A stretch of DNA of 64,000 nucleotides from Gammaproteobacteria bacterium. GTDB taxonomy: Bacteria > Pseudomonadota > Gammaproteobacteria > Berkiellales > Berkiellaceae. The stretch is from contig JACPOY010000019.1 in assembly GCA_016191245.1 (NCBI GenBank), positions 186,001 to 250,000 on the forward strand, given 5' to 3'. The notes below the pieces were generated by a model. That model made no database searches. It was not told where the DNA came from and saw nothing but the letters and a program-made list of their open reading frames with translations. Both the position numbers and the translations under genes were made by a program. This document shows positions 52,973-62,129 of the stretch, piece by piece. Within the stretch, counting starts at the first letter, position 1. Each line of letters starts with the position of its first letter.

Positions 52973-54697
52973 ATGAAACAACATTCCAGTTCGGTATTTT
53001 ATTTTTTTCTATTATCAGCTTTATTTTGGATTTCTTATTCCCCTTTAGGAAGAACAAAACAATCACCTTCTGATACTACAAAACTGGGTGCGCCTTTATT
53101 TACCAATTTAGGGAATTCTCACCATCCAATTGCCACTCAAATACCCCTGGCGCAACGATACTTTGATCAAGGCTTGATCTTATTCTATGGTTTTGATTCT
53201 GGTGAATCAATACGATCTTTTCGCGAAGCAATTCACCTTGATCCTAATTGTGCAATGTGTTATTGGGGTTTAGCGTTAGCTTTAAGTTCAAAAAACAATA
53301 TGCCATTGGATGGGCATGAAAAACAGGATGCTTTTGATGCTATCAAAAAAGCACAACAACACGTCGACCCCAGTAATGTTTCTGAGAAAGCATATATCGA
53401 AGCACTTTCAAGTCGACTTTCTTCTGTTACATCATCACCAGAAAAGACTCCTGAAAATGTTTTAGTTCCAGCAGATGTTATGTATTGCGGCGGAGGCCTA
53501 TCAACAAGTAAGGAAGCGCAAGACTATGCTAATGCGATGCGCGAAGTAGTTCAACAATTTCCAAAAGATATTGATGCTAAAAATTTATACGTATTTTCAT
53601 TATTTGATGTTGCTAAATGGCACTTTTGGTCACGCGAGGGAAATCCATACCCTAATACAGCCGAAATCATGAAAACGTTGGATTCAGCTTTAGCTATGAA
53701 TCCAAAAAATATTGCGGCAAACCATTATTATATTCATGTTGTTGAACAATCACCGCACCCGGAGCAAGCGCTACCCAACGCGGATTTTTTGCTTAATGCT
53801 GTTCCAGGCGCTGAACATTTAGTACATATGCCGTCACATATATATTTGCTCACAGGGCGCTACTATGATGCAAGCGTTGCCAACCAAAAGGCAAATGAGT
53901 CCTTAAAGCAATATGAGGCAGACTGTCTTTCTCAGGGTTTTAAGCCAGAAATTAATTATCTGTATTACCATAATCTCCATTTTCTTTGGGCCTCTTCTAT
54001 GATGGATGGGCAAAGTGAATTGGCATTCAAAGCTGCCAAAGAATTGGCAAGACAGATCCCCGTAAATAGTTTGAAAAATGATAGTTATTTGCAAATGTTT
54101 TTGCCGGTCATTTATTTTACACAAGCACGATTTGGGAAATTGGATGAAATCTTAAAAGAAACCCAACCGATTGCAGAATCTCAATATGCCATGGGTATGT
54201 GGCATTATGCGCGTGGAGTTGCTTATACACATCTAAATAAGATTAAAGAAGCCAAAAATGAGCTTGCTAAACTTCAAGTAATTACTCAACAAAAACCTGA
54301 TAAAGGCAACTTTGAAAAATTTGGTGAAGATGATTTGCGTATTGGTGAGCAAGTATTGTCTGCCCTTTTGGCGGATAAAGTAGGGCAAAACGAAGTTATG
54401 ATTGAGCATTGGAAAAAAGCTATGAAGTTGGAAGATAACTTAGGTTATAAGGAACCTCCCGCTTGGTATTTCCCAATTCGAGAAGCGTTTGGAAATGCAT
54501 TGTTAAAAACACACAATGCTGTAGAAGCTGAGGCAGTTTTTAAGCAGGATCTGAAACAATATCCTAATAATGGGTGGGCTCTATTTGGATTAGAAAAAAG
54601 TTTACGAGCACAAGGAAAAAATAAAGAAGCAGACGATGCAAAGCAATCATTTCAAAAAGCATGGGATCGTGCTGATATTACATTGCCTATTAGATAA
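52973..54697 (+). CDS. Secreted TPR-repeat protein downstream of the Cus pump
   Basis: The 574-aa protein has an N-terminal signal or anchor (about residues 1-25). TPR-like helices run through the rest, for example AQRYFDQGLILFYGFDSGES, AIHLDPNCAMCYWGLALA (with a Cys-x2-Cys) and a closing YPNNGWALFGLEKSL. The ATG follows AAAAGGAGC. TPR proteins of this kind are often encoded beside CusA-type pumps; this is recollection. The role could be periplasmic assembly or metal binding. It is transcribed in the same direction as the pump. Confidence 0.8.
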   Translation: MKQHSSSVFYFFLLSALFWISYSPLGRTKQSPSDTTKLGAPLFTNLGNSHHPIATQIPLAQRYFDQGLILFYGFDSGESIRSFREAIHLDPNCAMCYWGLALALSSKNNMPLDGHEKQDAFDAIKKAQQHVDPSNVSEKAYIEALSSRLSSVTSSPEKTPENVLVPADVMYCGGGLSTSKEAQDYANAMREVVQQFPKDIDAKNLYVFSLFDVAKWHFWSREGNPYPNTAEIMKTLDSALAMNPKNIAANHYYIHVVEQSPHPEQALPNADFLLNAVPGAEHLVHMPSHIYLLTGRYYDASVANQKANESLKQYEADCLSQGFKPEINYLYYHNLHFLWASSMMDGQSELAFKAAKELARQIPVNSLKNDSYLQMFLPVIYFTQARFGKLDEILKETQPIAESQYAMGMWHYARGVAYTHLNKIKEAKNELAKLQVITQQKPDKGNFEKFGEDDLRIGEQVLSALLADKVGQNEVMIEHWKKAMKLEDNLGYKEPPAWYFPIREAFGNALLKTHNAVEAEAVFKQDLKQYPNNGWALFGLEKSLRAQGKNKEADDAKQSFQKAWDRADITLPIR

Positions 54698-54831
54698 AAT
54701 CTGTGTCACTGAGTGTAAATGAACAAACGGTCACAATCACTATTTTAAAATTCTGAATTTTTTCTGATCAATAATTTGGCATCGGAATCAGAGGATTATT
54801 ATGAATACCATATCAAAATCATATCTATAAA

Positions 54832-54950
54832 CCTTAGCGATTATTGGAGTTTGTTACCAAGATGTTAATGGGGGTACGGGTTCTGAGGTAATGAGGCGGT
54901 TTGCTGCTCCCATGATGGGAGGATGATTACAACAGCATTTTTAGCACCCA
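54832..54950 (+). pseudogene. Decayed fragment of an RND pump C-terminus
   Basis: The sequence encodes LAIIG, then GGTGSEVMRRFAAPMMGG, matching the C-terminal segment of CusA-type pumps (compare GGTGSEVMRRIAAPMVGGM in the pump at 49779-52928). Small frameshifts lie between the two pieces, and a one-base loss near 54922 breaks the frame before MITTAFLA. Thus a further pump gene once lay here. Confidence 0.85.
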
Positions 54951-55014
54951 CACATAGTAAGGCGGCCAACATATTTTTTTATCTTCCTATTTTATGCAAT
55001 GTGAAAATCTAAAC

Positions 55015-55036
55015 TATAATCAGAATATCGCGATAT
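55015..55036 (+). promoter_or_regulatory. Promoter -10 and palindromic operator candidate for the RHH-CzcCBA operon
   Basis: A consensus -10 TATAAT (55015-55020) is followed four bases later by a perfect 12-bp palindrome ATATCGCGATAT (55025-55036), around the expected transcription start. This is 58 bp before the ribbon-helix-helix gene, a good place for autorepression. The -35 region is weak (TTATGC). Confidence 0.45.
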
Positions 55037-55093
55037 GCTGTTATCTATTTATTCAGAGTATTCAAACAGCTTGCTATATAAAGGAATAATGCT

Positions 55094-55282
55094 TTGCCTA
55101 AATTTAGATCCAAAAAAAGCGATTCAGAAGAGAAAAAACTACTTGTGCGTCTGCCAAATGAAATGCATCGACAATTAAGATTGTTGGCATTTTATTTGAA
55201 TATCAGCATGGCTGAATTATGTCGTAAAGATTTAGAAATAGTTATTAATTCGCATGTTAAACAGCGGCAATCGAAGCCATGA
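55094..55282 (+). CDS. Small ribbon-helix-helix (Arc/CopG-type) protein
   Basis: The 62-aa protein starts at TTG with AAGGA eight bases upstream. The basic N-terminus leads to the strand KKLLVRLPNEMHRQL and helices RLLAFYLNISMAEL and CRKDLEIVINS, the Arc-like DNA-binding fold. Its stop overlaps the CzcC start by ATGA, so it belongs to the CzcCBA operon. It is a likely autoregulator of that operon. Metal sensing is not evident: one Cys and few His only. Confidence 0.8.
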   Translation: MPKFRSKKSDSEEKKLLVRLPNEMHRQLRLLAFYLNISMAELCRKDLEIVINSHVKQRQSKP

Positions 55283-56661
55283 AAAAATATTATATATTAT
55301 GTGGCAATAATTCCAGTATAATTGAAAAAAAAGAGACTGTCTTTAAAGAATTAATTATTGCTATTTTTCTGTTACATAATAGTTTCTCTTCACTCTTTGC
55401 AAGTGAAAGAATACATCAAGATAATAATTTTGACGGTAAATTTAGAATCACAAATTCCTCTCTTAATGGATTTATAAGCCAAGCGTTAGATGAAAATCCT
55501 AGTATTCAAGCGGCCAAAGCTAACTTGGCTGCAGCTCAATCTCGTTTGGAGGCAGCTGGGAAACCTCTTTATAACCCTCAATTAATTGCAGATACTCAAC
55601 AAAAACGTCAAAAAAATTTTAAAGATCCAGAATTAGCGCAAGATGGAAAAAAGCCCTACGAAAAAACTTATATTGCAGGATTTAACCAAACCATAGATTG
55701 GGCTAACAAGCGATTAGCACGCACAAAAGTTGCTGACACTACTGTTCATGTGTCCGAGGCTCAATTGTTTGCTTTGAAGCAACAATTAGCAACAGAAATA
55801 TTAATGGCCATGATTCGTTACCAAGCAGCACAAAAAGTAGTCATGTTAGCAAAAGAGCGAACCTCATTATTGCAACAGTTTGTAACATTAACAGAGAAAC
55901 GCCAAGCTTCAGGAGATGTTGCGCGCGTAGAAACTGATTTAGCGCAACTTGCATTATCAGAAGCAATAGCTCAGCAGGCAGATTCTGAGATCCGCAGTAA
56001 TCAGGCAATTCAAGTTTTACGTGCAACAACGGGTTTAGCTAGCACTACATTGCCTGTGCTACCAGATAATTTACCCGATCCAAATATGATGAATACTAAT
56101 ATTGATGAGTTACTGGATTGTTTGCCAGCCTTGAAAGTATTAGCCGAACAATTCCACAATGCCAAGATGCGAATTGGCTTAGCTAAACGTGAACGTTATG
56201 CCGATCCTACAATTGGAATTCAAGGTGGACAAGACAACACAAATGAAGGCAATAAGCGCGTAGTTTTAGCTTCATTCAGCATACCATTGTTCGTTAGGAA
56301 TTCTTATCAGGCTGAAGTTGAAGCAGCCAATTTTGATTCAATTGAGGCAGAAAAAAAGAGAATGGACTTAATTCGACAAATAAGAGCAGATATTGTGAGT
56401 ACATCAGAACGTTATCAAATGCTTTATCAATCTGTACAAGAATCATCTCGAATTGCCGGCAAACCCTTAAACGATGGCATAATATTAATACAACGCCTAT
56501 GGCAAGGTGGAGAAATATCTACTACGGATTATTTGGTGCAACTTAAACAACGTCTTGACAGTCAAATTGCTGGCGCAGAATTGCGTGAGCGTGCATGGCA
56601 GGCGTGGGGCGATTGGCTCAAGGCCTCTGGCACAGTTGAAGAATGGTTACAAAACAAATGA
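55279..56661 (+). CDS. TolC-family outer-membrane channel, CzcC-like (HelC type)
   Basis: The 460-aa protein has an N-terminal signal region after about 20 extra residues (ending near FSSLFASE). The first TolC repeat is LNGFISQALDENPSIQAAKANL and the second repeat contains RVVLASFSIPLFVRNSYQAEV, with a linked hairpin LRERAWQAWGDWLKASG at the end. It is the first of three genes of a divalent-metal efflux operon. The RHH gene precedes it with an ATGA overlap. Confidence 0.9.
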   Translation: MKKYYILCGNNSSIIEKKETVFKELIIAIFLLHNSFSSLFASERIHQDNNFDGKFRITNSSLNGFISQALDENPSIQAAKANLAAAQSRLEAAGKPLYNPQLIADTQQKRQKNFKDPELAQDGKKPYEKTYIAGFNQTIDWANKRLARTKVADTTVHVSEAQLFALKQQLATEILMAMIRYQAAQKVVMLAKERTSLLQQFVTLTEKRQASGDVARVETDLAQLALSEAIAQQADSEIRSNQAIQVLRATTGLASTTLPVLPDNLPDPNMMNTNIDELLDCLPALKVLAEQFHNAKMRIGLAKRERYADPTIGIQGGQDNTNEGNKRVVLASFSIPLFVRNSYQAEVEAANFDSIEAEKKRMDLIRQIRADIVSTSERYQMLYQSVQESSRIAGKPLNDGIILIQRLWQGGEISTTDYLVQLKQRLDSQIAGAELRERAWQAWGDWLKASGTVEEWLQNK

Positions 56662-56684
56662 TAAGAATGAGGGTGGAGCAAAGG

Positions 56685-57809
56685 ATGAAACAATTTGGAA
56701 AATTCTTGTCAATGAGCATGCTATTGTCACTCACTTTTAGCTTATTCCCATTGAATGCTGTGTTAGCTGAAGAAGAAAAGGATCCATCGGATAAAAATGT
56801 AGTCATTTTAAACAAAGAAGCACAGCAAGCTGCTGGCATTACTATTATCACATTAGAGCCACAAGCAATAAAAGTATCCGTTTCTGCACCTGGTGAAGTT
56901 ATTCAAAATGCCAAACTTACTAACAAAGTGACTATCCGCGTGGCATCACAAGTAATAAAGCGCAATGTTCAAGAAGGCGAACATGTCAAAAAGAATCAAA
57001 TCATTGCAACCCTTTCTAGTGTTGATATGGCTAAAGTTCAAGGTGATTTATTATTAGCATCGCAAGAATGGCAACGGGTTAAATCTTTAGGAAAGGAAGC
57101 CATCTCTGGCAAACGATATTCTGAGGCCCAAGTTGCTTTTCAGCATGCTTATTCAACGGCACTAGCTTATGGTTTAACAGAAGAGGAAGCGGATGAGTTA
57201 CTCCGTACTCAAAAGCCATCTCAAGCGAAGGGCGACTTCAATATATTAGCGCCACGCGATGGAACTATTTTTAATATCAATTTTACAGAAGGTGAATTAA
57301 TTGAACCTGGGCGTATATTGCTACAGGTAGTAGATGAGTCTACGGTATGGATAGATGCTAAATTACCCTCAGATCTTACTAGACCTGTCAAAGTGGGAGA
57401 TTTAGCAAAAGTTTCTTCCAGAAACACGGCATTATCTGGACGCGTGATTCAGGTACATCATCAATTGGATGAAACCACGAGAACTCGTTCTATCCGTGTT
57501 GAAATTCCTAACGCAAATGATGTGCTTCATCCTGGACAATATGTTAATTGCCAAATTGAAGGAGGAGAAACTGCTCCGAAGTTGGCTTTGCCTGTAGCTG
57601 CCGTTTTAAGAACTTCAGATGGGGATTGGGCAATTTATGTTGAAAAATCACCAGATCATTTTCAACAGGTTAAGGTAAAAGTAGTAGAAGTGATAAATAA
57701 TTACGCGATTATTGAGGGAGTTCCTATAGGTGTGAAAGTTGTGACGAATGGCGCATTTTTTGTGCGTTCGGAATTAAATAAGCGTGGGTTTGATGCAGAT
57801 GGGCATTAA
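56685..57809 (+). CDS. RND periplasmic adaptor, CzcB-like (HelB type)
   Basis: About 374 aa from the ATG at 56685, with GGTGGAG six bases upstream; an earlier ATG (56643) overlaps czcC. It has a signal peptide to about residue 27. Lipoyl-like segments include KRNVQEGEHVKKNQIIATLS and PRDGTIFNINFTEGELI, and a beta-barrel follows (ALSGRVIQVHHQLDETTRTR). No heavy-metal-binding YDPM domain is present, in contrast to the CusB-like adaptor at 48508. It precedes the CzcA-like pump by 15 bp. Confidence 0.9.
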   Translation: MKQFGKFLSMSMLLSLTFSLFPLNAVLAEEEKDPSDKNVVILNKEAQQAAGITIITLEPQAIKVSVSAPGEVIQNAKLTNKVTIRVASQVIKRNVQEGEHVKKNQIIATLSSVDMAKVQGDLLLASQEWQRVKSLGKEAISGKRYSEAQVAFQHAYSTALAYGLTEEEADELLRTQKPSQAKGDFNILAPRDGTIFNINFTEGELIEPGRILLQVVDESTVWIDAKLPSDLTRPVKVGDLAKVSSRNTALSGRVIQVHHQLDETTRTRSIRVEIPNANDVLHPGQYVNCQIEGGETAPKLALPVAAVLRTSDGDWAIYVEKSPDHFQQVKVKVVEVINNYAIIEGVPIGVKVVTNGAFFVRSELNKRGFDADGH

Positions 57810-57824
57810 AGGGAGGTTCATCTC

Positions 57825-60800
57825 ATGCTTGATAAAATAATTGATTTTTCAGTTATTAACCGTTTCCTTATTGTGCTTGCATTATTGGTAATGATGGTCG
57901 CAGGCGTACTTATTTTGCCTCGTTTGAATTTAGATGCTTTTCCTGATGTCACCAATGTCCAAGTCATCATTAATGCCGAGTCCCCTGGTCTGGCGGCAGA
58001 AGAAGTTGAACAATTAATTACTTATCCTATTGAAGTCGTCATGTATACTTTGCCAAACGTCAAAGCAGTGCGGTCTATCTCCAAAGTTGGCATATCTGTC
58101 GTGACGGTTGTTTTTAAAGATAATGTTGATATTTACTTTGCACGCCAGCAAGTGTTTGAGCGATTACAAAGTGCACGTGAAAAAATGCCATCCGGCATGG
58201 GCGTTCCAGAAATTGGACCCAATACTTCTGGGCTGGGTCAAATTTTTCAATATATTTTGCGTACAGATGATCCCAAAAAATTTGATATTATGGTATTGCG
58301 AACGCTGAATGATTGGGTCGTCAAAATATTGTTAGCGCCCGTAGATGGCGTTACCAATGTGCTATCATTTGGGGGTGAAGTGCGCCAGTATCAAGTGCAA
58401 ATTGATCCGGCTAGATTGCTTGCATATAAACTGACAATCAATGATTTGGTAAACGCGATTGAATCAAATAATCGTAATACGGGTGGTTGGTATTTAGATA
58501 GAGGTGCTGAACAGCTTGTCATTCGTGGTGTTGGTTGGGTTCGAAGTGGTGATAAAGGATTGCAAGACATCGCCAACATTTCTGTTAAAGATCAGGATGG
58601 TGTAGTCATTCGGGTTCGTGATGTTGCTCAGGTTGCTTATGGTAGTCAAATTCGACAAGGTGCAGTGACTCTCACTGAAAGGGATGCACAGGGTAAGCCT
58701 CAGGCTTTAGGTGAGGTCGTAGCTGGCGTTGTTCTAAAGAGAATTGGAGCCAATACGAAAGCGACCATTGACGGCATTAAAGCTCGAATACCGCTTATAC
58801 AAAAAGCACTACCGAAAGGTGTGAGGCTAGAACCATTTTATGATCAAGCAGAACTTATTCAACAAGCAGTTCATACAGTCGTAAAAGCATTGATTGAAGC
58901 ATTTGTTTTAATTTTTATCGTATTAATTCTCTTTCTGATGAATTTAAGAACCACCTTATTAGTTATTATATCAGTACCTATTTCTGTAGGGCTTGCTTTG
59001 ATGGGGATGGCATATTGGAATGTTTCAGCAAATTTAATGTCATTAGGTGGGCTTTCAATAGCGATAGGGATGATGGTTGATGGTTCCGTTGTGATGATGG
59101 AAAACATCTTTAAACATATTAGTGAACCTGGTTCCAATCACGTTCGTGTTAAAAATGGTGATGAATCTTTAGATGCTGAAAGTTATCTGCATGAACATGG
59201 CATTCCCTTAAGGATACAAGAAGCAGCGCGTGAGATTGCACGCCCTGTTTTTTTTGCAGTTCTTATTATTATTGTTGTTTTCGCCCCTCTTTTTAGCTTA
59301 GAGGGCGTTGAAGGAAAGCTTTTTCAACCGATGGCCGTGAGCATTGTGCTAGCGATGCTTGCTTCTTTATTTGTAGCAATGATGGTTATACCTGCTTTAG
59401 CAACTTATCTCTTTAAGTCTGGTGTAAAGCACCGTCATAGTCCTGTATTGCAACCGATAGCACATTTTTATAAAAAAGCTTTAATAAAAGCATTGCAATA
59501 TCCAAAACAAGTGATTCTGATTGCTATGGCATTGTTTTTGATTTCTTTGGCTTTGTTGCCATTTATGGGGACTGAATTTGTGCCTGAACTGGAGGAGGGC
59601 ACAATAAATATTCGAGTCACTTTAGCACCCTCAGCAAGTTTAGATACCTCGATATCAGTATCACATAAACTTGAAGAAATTCTTATGACTTATCCTGAAG
59701 TTACTTATGCTTCTAGCCGCATTGGTCGGCCTGAATTGGGTGGCGATCCAGAGCCTGTTTCTAATATTGAAATATTGGTAGGATTAAAGCCTATAAAACA
59801 ATGGTCTTCGGCTAATAATCGACAACAGTTACAAGAACTAATGGAAAAGAAAATGGCTGTCTATCCAGGATTGTTGTTTAGTTTTTCCCAACCCATTGCA
59901 AGTCGTGTCGATGAATTGCTTTCCGGAGTGAGAGCCCAACTTTCTGTCAAGCTATTTGGTACGGAGCTTTCAGTTTTAGCTAGTAAAGGTCAAGAAATTA
60001 AAGAGATAGTGAAGTCAGTTAAGGGTACACGCGATGTAGCAATCGAGCAGATCACAGGTGAAGCTCAATTGGTCATAAAGCCAGACAGAGAGAAATTGAT
60101 GCGTTATGGAATTTCAGTGGGTGAGGTTATGTCATTAGTGTCTGATGCCATTGGTGGTAAGACAGCTGGTCAGGTTATTCAAGGTAATGAACGTTATGAT
60201 ATTTACGTGCGTTTAGCTAAACCATATCGAGATAGTCTTGAGGCCATCAGCAATCTAATTTTGCAATCATCAAAAGGGGCGTGGGTTCGTTTAAGTGAAG
60301 TGGCTAGTGTCAATATTGAAGAAGGGACTCCTCAAATTAGACGTGATGATGTTCAGCGACGCGTAGTCATTCAAGCAAACGTTGAAGGACGGGATATGGG
60401 AAGCGTTGTTGCTGAAATTCAACAAAAAATTGCACAAAAAGTAAAATTGCCTGTTGGGTATATAGTGGATTATGGTGGTCAATTTGAAAATCAACAGCGT
60501 GCACAAGCACGCTTAATGATTGTAGTTCCTTTATCTTTAGGTTTAATTTTCTTATTGTTATATTTTGCTTTTAATTCAGCAGGACAAGCGTTGCTAATCA
60601 TGATTAATGTTCCACTTGCCTTAATTGGTGGTATTTTAGCTTTATTTACTTCTGGGCAATATCTTTCTGTGCCTGGCTCGATAGGATTTATTGCTCTATT
60701 TGGTATCGCGGTTCTCAATGGTGTTGTATTAGTCAATGCCATTAATCAAAATAAAGAAGATGGCATGTCTACTGAAGAATCTATTTTTTTAGGTTCGCTG

Positions 60801-61010
60801 TCAAGACTGCGCCCTGTTTTAATGACAGCATTTATAACCGCACTTGGTTTAATTCCGATGTTACTTGCCAGAGGAATCGGCGCTGAAATTCAGCGCCCTC
60901 TAGCAACAGTGGTGGTGGGCGGATTAGTTTCGTCGACAGCACTAACATTATTAGTATTACCCGTTTTATACGGGATATTTTTCAAAAATGGTAGTCATAA
61001 TGGTAATTGA
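57825..61010 (+). CDS. czcA: CzcA-like divalent-cation RND pump (HelA type)
   Basis: The 1061-aa protein opens LDAFPDVTNVQVIINAESPG and has TM4 motif SIAIGMMVDGSVVMMENIFKH, the HME-RND class that exports Zn, Cd, Co or Ni rather than the Cu(I) form. Porter segments carry ASRVDELLSGVRAQLSVKLF. The C-terminus repeats the pump signature FIALFGIAVLNGVVLVN. It completes the third tripartite system and is followed by a cation diffusion facilitator gene after about 35 bp, a common czc arrangement. Confidence 0.93.
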   Translation: MLDKIIDFSVINRFLIVLALLVMMVAGVLILPRLNLDAFPDVTNVQVIINAESPGLAAEEVEQLITYPIEVVMYTLPNVKAVRSISKVGISVVTVVFKDNVDIYFARQQVFERLQSAREKMPSGMGVPEIGPNTSGLGQIFQYILRTDDPKKFDIMVLRTLNDWVVKILLAPVDGVTNVLSFGGEVRQYQVQIDPARLLAYKLTINDLVNAIESNNRNTGGWYLDRGAEQLVIRGVGWVRSGDKGLQDIANISVKDQDGVVIRVRDVAQVAYGSQIRQGAVTLTERDAQGKPQALGEVVAGVVLKRIGANTKATIDGIKARIPLIQKALPKGVRLEPFYDQAELIQQAVHTVVKALIEAFVLIFIVLILFLMNLRTTLLVIISVPISVGLALMGMAYWNVSANLMSLGGLSIAIGMMVDGSVVMMENIFKHISEPGSNHVRVKNGDESLDAESYLHEHGIPLRIQEAAREIARPVFFAVLIIIVVFAPLFSLEGVEGKLFQPMAVSIVLAMLASLFVAMMVIPALATYLFKSGVKHRHSPVLQPIAHFYKKALIKALQYPKQVILIAMALFLISLALLPFMGTEFVPELEEGTINIRVTLAPSASLDTSISVSHKLEEILMTYPEVTYASSRIGRPELGGDPEPVSNIEILVGLKPIKQWSSANNRQQLQELMEKKMAVYPGLLFSFSQPIASRVDELLSGVRAQLSVKLFGTELSVLASKGQEIKEIVKSVKGTRDVAIEQITGEAQLVIKPDREKLMRYGISVGEVMSLVSDAIGGKTAGQVIQGNERYDIYVRLAKPYRDSLEAISNLILQSSKGAWVRLSEVASVNIEEGTPQIRRDDVQRRVVIQANVEGRDMGSVVAEIQQKIAQKVKLPVGYIVDYGGQFENQQRAQARLMIVVPLSLGLIFLLLYFAFNSAGQALLIMINVPLALIGGILALFTSGQYLSVPGSIGFIALFGIAVLNGVVLVNAINQNKEDGMSTEESIFLGSLSRLRPVLMTAFITALGLIPMLLARGIGAEIQRPLATVVVGGLVSSTALTLLVLPVLYGIFFKNGSHNGN

Positions 61011-61045
61011 GCTTATTCTCAATCTAAAGCAAGATAAGTGAAGTA

Positions 61046-61987
61046 ATGAGCACAGAGCATTCTCACAGTATTCCATCAACTCAGAATGAGCGCGCACTTT
61101 GGTTCGCACTTGTTTTGACTTCAACTTTCATGACGATAGAGTTTGGTGCTGGTTTGCTAATGAATAGTTTGGCACTGCTATCTGATGCTTCGCATATGTT
61201 GACAGACGCATCTGCTCTTGCGATAGCATTAGCAGCTATGAAAACTGCCCGTCGTCCTGTAGATTTTAAGAGAACTTATGGTTACCATCGCTTTGAGATT
61301 TTGGCAGCAGCATTTAATGCATTACTGCTATTTGGAGTAGCAATCTACATTCTTTATGAGGCGTATGAGCGCTTTAGAAGCCCCGTAGAAATACATTCCA
61401 CCGGTATGATGATTGTTGCAGGATTTGGTTTGGCGATTAATCTCATCAGCATACGACTACTTTCTAGTGGTAAGGATATCAGTTTGAACCTTAAGGGAGC
61501 TTATCTTGAGGTGTGGAGTGACATGCTTGGTTCGATTGGAGTGCTGATAGGAGGTATTGTTATTCGATATACTGGATGGGGTTGGGTCGATACTGTGGTA
61601 GCGATAGGTATTGGTTTTTGGGTTTTACCTCGAACTTGGATCTTGCTTAAGGAAAGTTTAAACATTCTGCTTGAAGGTGCACCAAAGGGCATTGATGCTG
61701 ACGAAATTCGCAAAGCCATAGCAGCGTTATCAGGTGTAGTTGATGTACATGATTTGCATGTTTGGGTGCTTACTAGCAGTAAGAATAGTTTAACGGTACA
61801 CGTTGTGCAGAATGGGCAGATTCAATCAGACGTACTGATTAGTAAGATTCGGGAAATATTAGCTGCCCGATTCCAGGTTTTTCATTCCACAATACAGATA
61901 GAACTTACACCTTGCGAACATAGTGCAGATGGATGCAATTTTATCGACCATCGTAAAAAATATCCAGGAAGTACTGATGTTCCTTAA
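61046..61987 (+). CDS. Cation diffusion facilitator, CzcD/ZitB-like
   Basis: The 313-aa protein has six membrane helices. The zinc-type signature LLSDASHMLTDASALAIAL supplies the His/Asp site of helix 2, and a second His/Asp pair is provided by LEVWSDMLGSIG in helix 5. The short N-terminus is histidine-bearing (HSHSIPS). The C-terminal cytoplasmic domain (about residues 205-313) has VHDLHVWVLTSSK and ELTPCEHSADGC, metal ligands of the family. It moves Zn2+ or Cd2+ to the periplasm by proton exchange, feeding the CzcCBA pump. Confidence 0.93.
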   Translation: MSTEHSHSIPSTQNERALWFALVLTSTFMTIEFGAGLLMNSLALLSDASHMLTDASALAIALAAMKTARRPVDFKRTYGYHRFEILAAAFNALLLFGVAIYILYEAYERFRSPVEIHSTGMMIVAGFGLAINLISIRLLSSGKDISLNLKGAYLEVWSDMLGSIGVLIGGIVIRYTGWGWVDTVVAIGIGFWVLPRTWILLKESLNILLEGAPKGIDADEIRKAIAALSGVVDVHDLHVWVLTSSKNSLTVHVVQNGQIQSDVLISKIREILAARFQVFHSTIQIELTPCEHSADGCNFIDHRKKYPGSTDVP

Positions 61988-62129
61988 TCATTCTAACTAT
62001 GATTTGCATTGCCAATATTGTATAAATTGCTTGTAAAATTGGATTAGAAAGACTTTAATGTTTAAAATTTCATAGAAATATTAAATGTATTAGTTAGAAA
62101 TAGTTTTAAAAGTGCAAATTGGAATAATT

